From: an uncultured Dehalococcoidales bacterium
GTDB lineage: Bacteria; Chloroflexota; Dehalococcoidia; UBA1151; UBA1328
Length of the DNA stretch: 42,567 nucleotides
Assembly: GCA_905614375.1 (NCBI GenBank)
Contig: CAJQSP010000021.1
Span: 1 to 42,567, forward strand
Direction: 5' to 3'
The translations under genes were made by a program, and so were the position numbers. Of this stretch, positions 1 through 8,004 are shown one piece after another. Under the pieces are notes generated by a model. The model did no database searches and was not told where the DNA came from. It saw nothing but the letters and a program-made list of their open reading frames with translations. Numbering within the stretch: position 1 is the stretch's first letter; each line of letters starts with the position of its first letter.

Positions 1-1781
1 TCTGGAATCTGGATGCCGACGAACCGTATCGTCTGAAATGCGCATTTATTTACGAACGAGTGCGAAACGGAATTTCTGCCACCGAGGGTTCTAAGAGCGG
101 TAAGCCAAGTTATTCGAATGTTGAGTCGCTGTTGGCTGATCTTGAACTCATGCTCCACTCACTGGAAGCGAATCAGAGTGATGCATCGGCGAACGGAGAG
201 GTTCGACGTGTGATGCAACGAATTTCGACGTTCGGAATGACTCTCGCCACGATGGATATTCGGCAGCACGCAGAGGTTACGGGCACCGCGGTGAACGAAC
301 TCATAGATCGAGTTGAATCGATTGATGGCGGATTTGGAAATCTGTCGATGGACAAGCGATCGGCAAGGTTGATCAAGGAACTGAATTCCAAGCGAATTCT
401 TAGTTCCAGAGCCGCTTCGTACTCACCGGCTACCACTGAAGTTCTAGATCTGGTCGACACAGTTCGCCAGGCGCAGGACGATTACGGCAATCAGGTCATC
501 GAGAGCTGGATAGTGGCGATGACGCGCGATCTCGACGATCTTCTCGCGGTGTTGGTGCTCGCCAAAGAGGCAGGACTTGTGGTGCCTGAAGAAGGTATTG
601 CACGAATCTCGGTAGTTCCTTTATTTGAAGAGATTGAAGACCTTCGACGCAGCCACGAAGTGATGGATAGTTATCTTTCGATTCCAGAGATTAAATCTTT
701 GGTGCAGGCTTCGGGCGGAGTCGTTGAAGTCATGCTTGGCTACTCTGATTCCAACAAAGACGGCGGAATTACAACGTCGCAGTGGGAGCTGTACAAAGCT
801 CAACGTGAACTGCGTACGATCAGTCAGAAGCATGGAGTTGCTATTCGACTGTTCCATGGTCGGGGTGGCACGGTAGGTCGAGGCGGCGGACCTACCAAGG
901 ATGCAATCATGGCTCAGCCGTATGCAACGGTAGACGGTCGAATTAAAATTACTGAACAGGGCGAAGTCATTTCCGACAAATACGGACTTCCCGAACTCGC
1001 CAGAAACCACCTAGAGCTTTCAGTTGCCGCGGTGATTGAGGCAAGTTTGCTGCATGCTGAACCACGTTATACTGATGAAAAACTCGAAGAGTGGTTCACC
1101 GTCATGGACTGGATTTCAGAGCGAGCGTATGCGAAATATCGCAGCCTGATCGAGACCGAAGGCTTTGTCGATTACTTTATGGATTCGACGCCGGTCGAAG
1201 AACTTGCCGGAATGAACATTGGATCACGACCTGCGCGCCGGGCTTCAGCCGACGGTAAGCGGAGTATCGACGATCTTCGGGCGATTCCGTGGGTGTTCGG
1301 TTGGATGCAGAGTCGACAGGTTGTGCCGGGTTACTACGGAGTCGGACAGGCACTTCGCGAGGCTCGCGAGTCGGGAATGGGAGATGTTCTAACCGAGATG
1401 TTTAATGAGTGGTCGTTTTTCAACACGTTCATATCGAACGTCGAAATGACGCTTGTGAAATCGAGCATGGAGATTGCCGGTCGGTACGTAGAAAGGCTTG
1501 TTGATCCGAGCTTGCATCACATATTCGAAGACATCAAATCGGAACGAAATAAATCTGTTCAGCAACTGCTTCGAATAACCGAGCAAGAAAATCTGTTGGA
1601 TCGTCAGCCGGTTCTGAAACGAACTCTGGCGGTTCGTGAATATTATGTTGACCCGCTCAACTACCTCCAGGTTTCGTTGCTGGCACGCCGTCGTTCATCG
1701 CAAGAGAATGATCCTTCTGTTGAACGAGCATTGCTGCTATCGATCAATGGTGTTGCCGCTGGTCTGAAGAACACAGGGTAG
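1..1781 (+). CDS. ppc: Phosphoenolpyruvate carboxylase, C-terminal part (5' end outside window)
   Basis: Carboxylates PEP to oxaloacetate with bicarbonate, an anaplerotic cytosolic enzyme. The frame is open from base 3, so 592 residues are seen, against roughly 880-950 for the family; the N-terminal third lies off the window. Seen: an EPYRLK stretch at the very start, GYSDSNKDGG at 738-767, the catalytic glycine-rich loop FHGRGGTVGRGGG from 852, TEQGEVISDKYG, FGWMQSR, and the hallmark C-terminal NTG just before the TAG stop. A GTG at 60 is internal, because the upstream codons still match the family. The next gene, pgpA, starts 5 bases after the stop, so the two are probably cotranscribed although functionally unrelated. 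Confidence 0.97.
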   Translation, partial: WNLDADEPYRLKCAFIYERVRNGISATEGSKSGKPSYSNVESLLADLELMLHSLEANQSDASANGEVRRVMQRISTFGMTLATMDIRQHAEVTGTAVNELIDRVESIDGGFGNLSMDKRSARLIKELNSKRILSSRAASYSPATTEVLDLVDTVRQAQDDYGNQVIESWIVAMTRDLDDLLAVLVLAKEAGLVVPEEGIARISVVPLFEEIEDLRRSHEVMDSYLSIPEIKSLVQASGGVVEVMLGYSDSNKDGGITTSQWELYKAQRELRTISQKHGVAIRLFHGRGGTVGRGGGPTKDAIMAQPYATVDGRIKITEQGEVISDKYGLPELARNHLELSVAAVIEASLLHAEPRYTDEKLEEWFTVMDWISERAYAKYRSLIETEGFVDYFMDSTPVEELAGMNIGSRPARRASADGKRSIDDLRAIPWVFGWMQSRQVVPGYYGVGQALREARESGMGDVLTEMFNEWSFFNTFISNVEMTLVKSSMEIAGRYVERLVDPSLHHIFEDIKSERNKSVQQLLRITEQENLLDRQPVLKRTLAVREYYVDPLNYLQVSLLARRRSSQENDPSVERALLLSINGVAAGLKNTG

Positions 1782-1786
1782 TAGCG

Positions 1787-2293
1787 TTGGAATCCTCTTC
1801 ACAATCACAAAAGAACCCTGTTGTTTCTTTCGTAGCTGAAACGATCGCAACTGGTTTTGGCTCTGGCAAGTGGCCATTCGTCGCACCTGCGACAGTGGGG
1901 ACCCTTGCTGCTCTAATTGCGTACTGGCTGCTTGATATATCAGTGTTTGGTGGCGATGGCGATTCTATTTGGTTCTTCGCTTTGATAGGCATTGTGACGG
2001 TCGTCGGAATATGGTCGACTGATTATATCGACAATGAAGGCGATCACGATCCGAAACGCGGTGTTATCGACGAGTGGGTTGGTGTTTGGGTGACGGTTTT
2101 GTTTTTACCCGTCACTTGGCCGTGGATGATCGCGGGATTCTTGGTATTCAGGGCTTTGGACATTCTTAAGCCGTTGGGTGTTCGCAAAATCGAAGCTTGG
2201 CCCGGTGGATGGGGCATCATGTTCGACGATGTAGCGGCAGGACTGATCGGTGCCGTGATACTGAACGCCGTGCGGTTGATCTTCTTCGCTTAG
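1787..2293 (+). CDS. pgpA: Phosphatidylglycerophosphatase A family protein
   Basis: Predicted to dephosphorylate phosphatidylglycerophosphate to phosphatidylglycerol at the inner membrane. The 168 residues match family length. Seen: ATGFGSGKWPFVAPATVGTLAA near residues 21-42, then VIDEWVGVWVTVLFLP with the conserved Asp-Glu, FRALDILKPLGVRKIE, and the closing GGWGIMFDDVAAGL block with the Asp pair, plus several hydrophobic membrane segments. The start is a TTG five bases after the ppc stop; no ATG fits upstream of the conserved block. It overlaps the convergent hydrolase by 4 bases at the 3' end. Family assignment is firm. Which PGP phosphatase dominates in the cell cannot be told. Confidence 0.9.
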   Translation: MESSSQSQKNPVVSFVAETIATGFGSGKWPFVAPATVGTLAALIAYWLLDISVFGGDGDSIWFFALIGIVTVVGIWSTDYIDNEGDHDPKRGVIDEWVGVWVTVLFLPVTWPWMIAGFLVFRALDILKPLGVRKIEAWPGGWGIMFDDVAAGLIGAVILNAVRLIFFA

Positions 2294-3108
2294 GCCTTCG
2301 CCAATTTCTTGAGGATTTGGCCGAAGAACGCGTTCACAAGTTGGACGAATCGTTCCGGTTGGGCGTCATGCATGCCGTGGCCGACATCGTCCCACTTCAC
2401 GTAGCAACCGTTTGTTAGTAGATCATCAGCACGGGTGGCCTCCGAGTCGCTGAGCGCTGCGCCCATGTCAGGACTCGCCTGCATGAGTAGCACCGGCGTT
2501 TCGATTTCGCTGAGTACGGCGTCAGGGTTCCAAAGTTCAGCTATCGTTCCTCCACCAGCTGGTATCCAGACTTCAGGATCAACTTTGGTAACGGCGATAG
2601 CCCTTCGCTGAATCGACGTTTCGGAAGCATCTGGATTAAGTTTTCTCAATTCGATAGCTGTATCTTCAACGCTGAGATTTTTATTGCGAAGATCTAGCAT
2701 TGGCTGAAACTGGTCGGTTCTTTCGACGTACAGGGGCGGGTCTTCAAGAACCGCCGCGGCAACGAGGTCAGGCGTGACCGCACAGACCCCGCTCGACGTT
2801 ACAGCACCCAATGAGTGACCTACGAGAAATGCAGGCTGCGCCACGATGTTTCGAAGGAACTCGACGATTTCGATGTGATAGTCGATAAAGCGGTAGCTGT
2901 CCGGAGTTCTTCCAGAATCGCCGTGTCCTCGTAGATCGACCGCGTATACATGCCAATCTTCGGCAAACGCGTCTATCACCGCCGACCAATTTGCCCAACG
3001 TCCGCCGATACCGTGGATCAACACCAAAGGTGGTCCGTTGCTAGGACCTTCTGCGTAGTTCACTTCGATAGTGCTGGCGGCGAATTTCTTTTCTGGGTAA
3101 GTGATCAT
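2290..3108 (-). CDS. Alpha/beta hydrolase (copy 1 of a neighbouring pair)
   Basis: A 272-residue single-domain alpha/beta hydrolase, probably cytosolic (no signal peptide). Seen: the oxyanion-hole block LVLIHGIGGRWANW, DLRGHGDSGR, nucleophile elbow VGHSLG with Ser99, a candidate acid Asp in MQASPDMG, and the catalytic His in DDVGHGMHD near the C-terminus. Length and layout match the esterase/haloperoxidase/MhpC-like group; the substrate cannot be predicted. The ATG at 3108 lacks a strong Shine-Dalgarno. It lies on the same strand as a second hydrolase at 3420-4247 of similar architecture, separated by a palindromic repeat, which suggests an old tandem duplication. It ends convergently with pgpA. 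Confidence 0.88.
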   Translation of the reverse strand: MITYPEKKFAASTIEVNYAEGPSNGPPLVLIHGIGGRWANWSAVIDAFAEDWHVYAVDLRGHGDSGRTPDSYRFIDYHIEIVEFLRNIVAQPAFLVGHSLGAVTSSGVCAVTPDLVAAAVLEDPPLYVERTDQFQPMLDLRNKNLSVEDTAIELRKLNPDASETSIQRRAIAVTKVDPEVWIPAGGGTIAELWNPDAVLSEIETPVLLMQASPDMGAALSDSEATRADDLLTNGCYVKWDDVGHGMHDAQPERFVQLVNAFFGQILKKLAKA

Positions 3109-3193
3109 GTGGTTCGACTGGGATGAAGGTAGTTTCGGTGAAAGATTAGCAGAAATGATCGATTGGGTGAACGATTTTTAGCGCTCGCAATGT

Positions 3194-3377
3194 TTGTCAT
3201 TGCGAGGAGTTCGACGACGTGGTAATCAGTGATTACAGCCAACGCTATCGTCGATAATCGGAATGATTCTCTCAGATCTGTTTTTCAGCGGAGATTCGGC
3301 GAAGCCTAATTCGTTAGCTGCGTTGCATTTGATGGCTGATCACCACGTCGCATCATGGCAGGCTTCCGCAATGACAG
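3194..3377. repeat. Degenerate palindromic dispersed repeat (REP/MITE-like)
   Basis: The left arm (about 3194-3230) begins TTGTCATTGCGAGGAG and continues ACGACGTGGTAATCAG. The right arm (about 3333-3377), read on the other strand, begins CTGTCATTGCGGAAG and continues GCGACGTGGTGATCAG. The arms are therefore an imperfect terminal inverted repeat around a centre of about 100 bases. The GTCATTGCGAGGAG...ACGTGG pattern resembles a class of intergenic repeats seen in many bacterial genomes. No transposase is present. It fills most of the 311-base gap between the two hydrolase genes. Confidence 0.6.
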
Positions 3378-3419
3378 TTATCGTCGACAGGGCTGTTGGG
3401 CACGGTAATTTTTGGAAAC

Positions 3420-4247
3420 TTATTCAGTACAGAAACGTTTGGTGGCTCGGATGAAGTCATGGTTACGAGCTATGTGTGGGGAGTGTCCGACTTTTGGCCA
3501 GGTGAGAAGTCGAGAGTTGGGGATAAGTCCGATTACCCGTTCGGATTCTTCCTCTGACAGGATTCCGCCTTTATCGGCAACACCGGCGATCATTAGAGTA
3601 GGGCACTTGATCGAAGAGAACATATCGTCGAAAGTCTCAAAATCCTCGGATCGGCTAATCGGACTTTCTTCGAGCGCAGGATCCATTTGGAACCACATCT
3701 GCGAAATGCGTCTGATGCTGTCTTCGGAAGCACCATCGTATTGTTCTGCAACGGCTGAAATCAGATCGTTTGGCGTTGCAGCATCATGTATCTGTTGCGC
3801 TCTGCGACCGCGTTGATCGGGTGGTCGTTGGCGAGCCTGCTTGCGTACTTCGGAGTTGGCTCCTGAATACGGCTCGACCAATATTGCCTTCGAAACCAGT
3901 TCCGGATTTTGAGCGGCAACAGCAGCTGTAACCCAACCGCCAAGTGAATGACCCACCAAGTAAATCGGACTTTCACTGAGTAGCGGAATGAGGATGGCGA
4001 TGTCATCGGCCCAAGTCTGTCGACTCGAACCTTTGCCATAACGTCCACTTCGACCCATACCGCGTAGATCGACAGCGAAAAGCTTGAACTCCGCCGCTAA
4101 TTTGTCGACTACACGTCCCCATGTGTTCCAGTTCGATCCATATCCGTGAACTAAAATAAGCACCGCAGCTTCTGGTGACGGCGCTTCCCATTCCGCCACG
4201 TTCAGTGCGATTTCCCCGGTATGAACGTAGCGTTCTGTAAACGACAT
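3420..4247 (-). CDS. Alpha/beta hydrolase (copy 2), downstream of sucD
   Basis: A 275-residue alpha/beta hydrolase without signal peptide. Seen: ILVHGYGSNWNTWGR (oxyanion block), DLRGMGRSGRYG, nucleophile elbow LVGHSLGGWV with Ser101, a possible acid Asp in AGVADKGG, and the catalytic His in KVGHSPHIARN. It begins 19 bases after the sucD stop on the same strand, so it is probably the third gene of a sucC-sucD transcript. That hints at thioester or ester substrates linked to acyl-CoA metabolism, but this is only positional. It is similar in plan to the hydrolase at 2290-3108. Confidence 0.88.
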   Translation of the reverse strand: MSFTERYVHTGEIALNVAEWEAPSPEAAVLILVHGYGSNWNTWGRVVDKLAAEFKLFAVDLRGMGRSGRYGKGSSRQTWADDIAILIPLLSESPIYLVGHSLGGWVTAAVAAQNPELVSKAILVEPYSGANSEVRKQARQRPPDQRGRRAQQIHDAATPNDLISAVAEQYDGASEDSIRRISQMWFQMDPALEESPISRSEDFETFDDMFSSIKCPTLMIAGVADKGGILSEEESERVIGLIPNSRLLTWPKVGHSPHIARNHDFIRATKRFCTE

Positions 4248-4266
4248 GGTTAAGGGATTGCCCAGC

Positions 4267-5139
4267 TTAGCCGAGCACTTCCTTCATCTTGGCACCGATC
4301 AATGCTGGTGATTCTACAACGTGAACCCCGGCAGCTTCGAGCGCTTTGTTCTTCTCAGAAGCGAGCGCAGCCTTTCCGGTGATGATGGCTCCTGCGTGAC
4401 CCATACGCTTGCCAGCAGGAGCAGAACTACCTGCGATTGCAGCAACGACGGGCTTGGTTACGTGTTCCTTGATGTAGTCAGCCGCTAGCTGCTCTCGGAT
4501 TCCACCAATTTCACCTATAAGTACGATTGCTTCAGTTTCGTCGTCGGCTTGGAATAGCTCAAGAACGTCAGTGAATGTTGTGCCGTGAACTGGGTCGCCA
4601 CCGATACCAACACAGGTCGATTGACCCATACGGTGCTGCACAAGCTGAGCGATTGCTTCGTATGTGAGCGTGCCAGATCGAGATACGACTCCGACGTTTC
4701 CTGGCTGAACGATGTTGCCCGGAACGATTCCGACTTTGGCTTTCGATGCCGGGCTTAGAACGCCGGGGCAGTTCGATCCGATTAGTCGAGTGGGCTTGTC
4801 CTTGATGTACGCCATGACCTTGACCATGTCGAGTACTGGGACACCCTCGGTGATGCAGACAACGAGTTCTATGCCAGCATCGACCTGTTCGATGATTGCG
4901 TCCATTGCGAACGGCGCAGGAACGAAAATCACTCCGGTGTTTGCACCGGTTTCTTCAACGGCTTTTGCAACTGTTGAGAAGTAAGGAACTTCATCTTCAA
5001 ATTTCTGACCGTCTCGGCCTGGGTGAACTGCGGCGACCATGTTAGTGCCGTATTCACGTGTTCGGTTCGCCTGGAAGCTACCGTCACGACCAAGACCCTG
5101 AACGAGGAGTCGCGTGTTCTCTCCAACAAGAATAGCCAT
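4267..5139 (-). CDS. sucD: Succinyl-CoA ligase (ADP/GDP-forming) alpha subunit
   Basis: TCA-cycle enzyme making nucleoside triphosphate from succinyl-CoA, working with SucC. The 290 residues are the usual length. Seen: an N-terminal CoA-binding Rossmann region ([20 protein letters not shown]), [21 protein letters not shown], and [13 protein letters not shown], in which His248 is the phosphorylated histidine. The ATG overlaps the sucC stop by one base (TAATG), a typical translational coupling. The order sucC-sucD is conserved, and a hydrolase gene follows after 19 bases. Confidence 0.97.
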   Translation of the reverse strand: MAILVGENTRLLVQGLGRDGSFQANRTREYGTNMVAAVHPGRDGQKFEDEVPYFSTVAKAVEETGANTGVIFVPAPFAMDAIIEQVDAGIELVVCITEGVPVLDMVKVMAYIKDKPTRLIGSNCPGVLSPASKAKVGIVPGNIVQPGNVGVVSRSGTLTYEAIAQLVQHRMGQSTCVGIGGDPVHGTTFTDVLELFQADDETEAIVLIGEIGGIREQLAADYIKEHVTKPVVAAIAGSSAPAGKRMGHAGAIITGKAALASEKNKALEAAGVHVVESPALIGAKMKEVLG

Positions 5140-6317
5140 TAGTTGGATTCTCCAAGTTCTAGTAATTTTGCTTTCAACACTTCAGCAGCCCCTGCGAGAT
5201 CGGGAGCTCCAGTGATATTGAGTCCTGAGTCAGCGAGGATTTTTATTCCCTCTTCAGCGTTCGTGCCTCGCATCGCCACCACCATGGGTACTGATGTGTT
5301 GGTTTCCTTAGCTGCTGCAACAATTCCCTGAGCGACAATGTCGGAGCGTGCGATTCCTGCAAATAGGTTCACGAGGATCATTTCGACATCGTCGTCGTCG
5401 ATGATGATCTTGAACGCTTCTTCGATGCGAGCCTGATCGGCAGATCCCCCGATGTCGAGGAAGTTGGCAGGATCGGCACCGGCTGCCTTAGTGATATCCA
5501 TTGTTGCCATCGCCAGACCTGCACCGTTGACCATGCAACCGACGCGTCCACCATCAAGCTTTACGTAAGCGAGTTCGGATTTGTCGGCACGCTGTTCAAG
5601 CGGGTCTTGCTGGTTAGGATCACGCAAAGCCGCAATATCGGGATGACGGAACAATGCGTCGTCTTCGATGTTGATCTTGGCGTCGAGTGCGAAGACTTGA
5701 TCGTCTTCGGTGATTACAAGCGGGTTGATCTCAACGAGCGAGCAGTCGTTTTCAACGAACACGTTGTAGAGGTCAGTGATGAGCTTGGTTGTAGCTCGAA
5801 CCGACTTCGTAGGAACGCCGAGTGCGAGTGCGATGTCACGAGCGTGGTATGTGGTGAGTCCGATTAGCGGATCGCCTGCAATTCGGAAGATTTTCTCGGG
5901 TGTTGATTCCGCAACTTCCTCGATATCCATTCCGCCTTCGGTGCTCGCCATTACGAGTGGAGCACCGATATCACCGTCGATCACGATCGAGATATATAGT
6001 TCATCTTTGATGTCGAGAGTTTCAGCGATCATAACTTTTTCGACTGGCACACCCGAAGCGCCAGTCTGGTTCGTGACTAGCCGAGTGCCGAGTAACGATG
6101 CGGCTACTTCTTCCGCTTCCTCTGGTGTGTTGACAAGCTTGACGCCACCGACTTTGCCTCGACCGCCTGCGTGGACTTGAGCTTTTACTACTACACGCCC
6201 GCCCATTCTCGAAGCGATTTCTTTCGCTTCTGCGGCCGTCGATGCCACCTCTGCCTTCGGAGTTGGGACTCCGAATTTATCGAGGATTGCTTTCGCTTGA
6301 TACTCGTGGATATTCAC
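5139..6317 (-). CDS. sucC: Succinyl-CoA ligase beta subunit
   Basis: Nucleotide-binding and succinate-binding partner of SucD. The 392 residues match the family. Seen: N-terminal MNIHEYQAK, the ATP-grasp lysine/glycine block [17 protein letters not shown], the metal-binding EINPLVIT, and in the C-terminal ligase domain [21 protein letters not shown] and [10 protein letters not shown]. The start is GTG at 6317, chosen because MNIHEYQAK is the standard N-terminus and no upstream start gives a better fit. It leads the probable sucC-sucD-hydrolase operon. Confidence 0.97.
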   Translation of the reverse strand: MNIHEYQAKAILDKFGVPTPKAEVASTAAEAKEIASRMGGRVVVKAQVHAGGRGKVGGVKLVNTPEEAEEVAASLLGTRLVTNQTGASGVPVEKVMIAETLDIKDELYISIVIDGDIGAPLVMASTEGGMDIEEVAESTPEKIFRIAGDPLIGLTTYHARDIALALGVPTKSVRATTKLITDLYNVFVENDCSLVEINPLVITEDDQVFALDAKINIEDDALFRHPDIAALRDPNQQDPLEQRADKSELAYVKLDGGRVGCMVNGAGLAMATMDITKAAGADPANFLDIGGSADQARIEEAFKIIIDDDDVEMILVNLFAGIARSDIVAQGIVAAAKETNTSVPMVVAMRGTNAEEGIKILADSGLNITGAPDLAGAAEVLKAKLLELGESN

Positions 6318-6625
6318 GAATGATTACTCGGTTCTGATTGCTAGCGACTCCGCATGCGTTGCTTGAAATGGCTTGTGCAGGCGATCCTTTTGTTCTAGAC
6401 CGCAAATCATCGTACCGAGGGTGATGGTCAGTGTCTATGAAATACGTAGCTGACGAGGGTTCGTATATCTAACTGAAACAATTCGATTCAACAATGGAGG
6501 TCAACCTCAGTTGGCAACGAGCGTTATGCGGCTCGTACTTGGCCCCAAGCATTTTTAGATAGACCGATACGGGCAGTCAGAATTCTAAGATCACTCTTCA
6601 TTGTTATGAACTAACGCAAAAAAAA
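6318..6625. other. Gene-free region between sucC and tRNA-Ser
   Basis: About 308 bases with no convincing coding frame. It should hold the sucC promoter on the minus strand, but I see no clear -35/-10 pair. A short palindrome GAGGTCAACCTC lies near 6496. At 6618-6625 is an A8 run, a T8 tract directly after the tRNA CCA on the minus strand, probably the tRNA terminator. Confidence 0.4.
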
Positions 6626-6715
6626 TGGCGGAGGGGACAGGATTCGAACCTGCGATGACGTTACCGCCATACTTGTTTTCAAGACAAGCGCATTCAACCG
6701 CTCTGCCACCCCTCC
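6626..6715 (-). tRNA. tRNA-Ser (anticodon UGA)
   Basis: 90 nt read on the minus strand. The acceptor stem GGAGGGG pairs with CCCCTCC, followed by discriminator G and an encoded CCA. The anticodon stem CTTGT/ACAAG closes loop CTTGAAA with anticodon TGA (complement at 6679-6681). The T-loop is GGTTCGAATCC. A long variable arm lies between anticodon and T stems, as expected for a class II serine tRNA. A T8 tract follows immediately. It reads UCA and probably other UCN codons. It is an ordinary serine tRNA and not tRNA-Sec, despite the shared-looking anticodon letters. Confidence 0.95.
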
Positions 6716-7161
6716 GCAGGGGTTCCAAGGTTTCGGAGTGAAACCGCACAGACAGTAAGTAAGTTTAATAGCAACTACCTGCCAACTGAAACGGTGAAAC
6801 GCTACAAATTCCTCAGTGATCTGAACTAGAAAGCTGTTTTAGGGCGGTAAATATTGTAACTAAAGCGCTGAATACTGCTGGGGCGTCGCCAAAAATACTC
6901 GCCTGAGTGTGTGGACATGAAACAGCTTCTTGAAATGTCTGGAATGGTGACGTTGCTCATTGGCATCGTTGTAGCACTTGTTGGCATTGTCGTTTAGCTC
7001 TCCACCTAGAGTTCTTCGTAGCTATATGCAGTCGGATGCGTTTTAGAACTACTCGGTGTAGCGATGCTTGGCTGGGAGGTGATACGGGACCAACTGCGTG
7101 CTAGAAAAACAGATGATCTCCATGACGTCGGGTTTCATTAGGTCGAGTCGCTTGCCTGCCG
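6716..7161. other. Gap between tRNA-Ser and mutM, holding small hydrophobic reading frames
   Basis: About 446 bases. The only protein-like signal is on the plus strand: a 26-residue hydrophobic ORF at 6917-6997. In the same frame after two further stops comes a stretch (about 7021-7141) reading LELLGVAMLGWEVIRDQLRA and then a charged tail. Together they could be a decayed two-helix membrane protein. No RNA gene or terminator was recognised. Confidence 0.3.
6917..6997 (+). CDS. Possible 26-residue single-span membrane peptide
   Basis: ATG AAA CAG CTT CTT ... GTT TAG encodes MKQLLEMSGMVTLLIGIVVA followed by LVGIVV, one hydrophobic segment after a short amphipathic start. There is no clear Shine-Dalgarno. 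In-frame codons downstream of its stop still look membrane-protein-like, so it may be a fragment of a decayed gene. It could equally be chance; confidence is low. Confidence 0.22.
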   Translation: MKQLLEMSGMVTLLIGIVVALVGIVV

Positions 7162-7983
7162 TTACGTTTGGCAGTTTGAGCAGAAGTAGGCAGTTCGACC
7201 ACTGAATTTCAGCGTGACTAGCGAGATTTCGCAGCGAGGACAGAACGACCCCGGCTTGCGATGCAGCAGCATTCGATCGTCGTAGGCATTGACAATGTAA
7301 GGTCGGCCTCGATCGTCAGGGTGACTCAGGATGTATCCGAGAGCGTGTTCGAGTGATATTCGAATCGCCTCAAATAAATTTTCTAGTTCTGGTTCAGATA
7401 TTTCGCTTACTCGTCTAGCCGGTGAAATTTCGACTCTGTGGAGCGATTCGTCAGCGTAGATGTTGCCAATTCCGGCGATCACAGTTTGATTGAGAAGCAG
7501 AGGCTTTATTTGAGCCGTTCGACCTGCCATTAGTGAGACGAACTGACTGGTAGTGAATGCGGGATCGAGAGCGTCGGGTCCGAGTCCGGCAAAGGCGTGG
7601 TCGAGAGAGGCTAAATGTTGAATTCTTGCCCAGCGACGTGGATCGACTAGTGCGATTCGCAGATTGTCGTTATCGTCAGTGAGATCGAATTGTGCTCTGG
7701 TGAATCTGGGTGAGGGTTCATCAGGATCGAGTACGTGTACTTGACCGATCATGCCCATATGGAGGCTTAATACCGAATTATCGAGCACCATCGCAAGATG
7801 CTTACCACGTCGTTCGATGCTGGTTACCGTTTGATCGATCGCTTGCTTTGATCCAGCGATTGTTCCCGTGCCGTGCGCGCTTTCAGGCTTGTCTTCAAGC
7901 TCGACTTTTATGAACGTTTTTCCGCCGATACCTTCTCGAACGAGGTATCGGCGCAACGATTCAACTTCAGGTAGTTCGGGCAT
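7162..7983 (-). CDS. mutM: Formamidopyrimidine-DNA glycosylase
   Basis: Base-excision repair enzyme removing 8-oxoG and FaPy lesions, with AP-lyase activity. The 273 residues are normal length. Seen: the N-terminal MPELPEVE with catalytic Pro2 and Glu3, RRGKHL with Lys61 in the conserved beta-turn position, the helix-two-turn-helix block LNQTVIAGIGNIYADE, and the C-terminal zinc finger with CxxC in CPRCEIS and CxxC in FCSNCQT, all four Cys present. It starts 21 bases after the polA stop on the same strand, so polA-mutM form a repair pair. Confidence 0.96.
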   Translation of the reverse strand: MPELPEVESLRRYLVREGIGGKTFIKVELEDKPESAHGTGTIAGSKQAIDQTVTSIERRGKHLAMVLDNSVLSLHMGMIGQVHVLDPDEPSPRFTRAQFDLTDDNDNLRIALVDPRRWARIQHLASLDHAFAGLGPDALDPAFTTSQFVSLMAGRTAQIKPLLLNQTVIAGIGNIYADESLHRVEISPARRVSEISEPELENLFEAIRISLEHALGYILSHPDDRGRPYIVNAYDDRMLLHRKPGSFCPRCEISLVTLKFSGRTAYFCSNCQT

Positions 7984-8004
7984 AGTGACTTCCGATTGAG
8001 AGGT

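Noticed and set aside
6626..6715. tRNA with UGA anticodon as a possible Sec or suppressor tRNA
   Set aside because: Anticodon UGA reads UCA (serine). tRNA-Sec would carry UCA. Length and stems fit normal tRNA-Ser.
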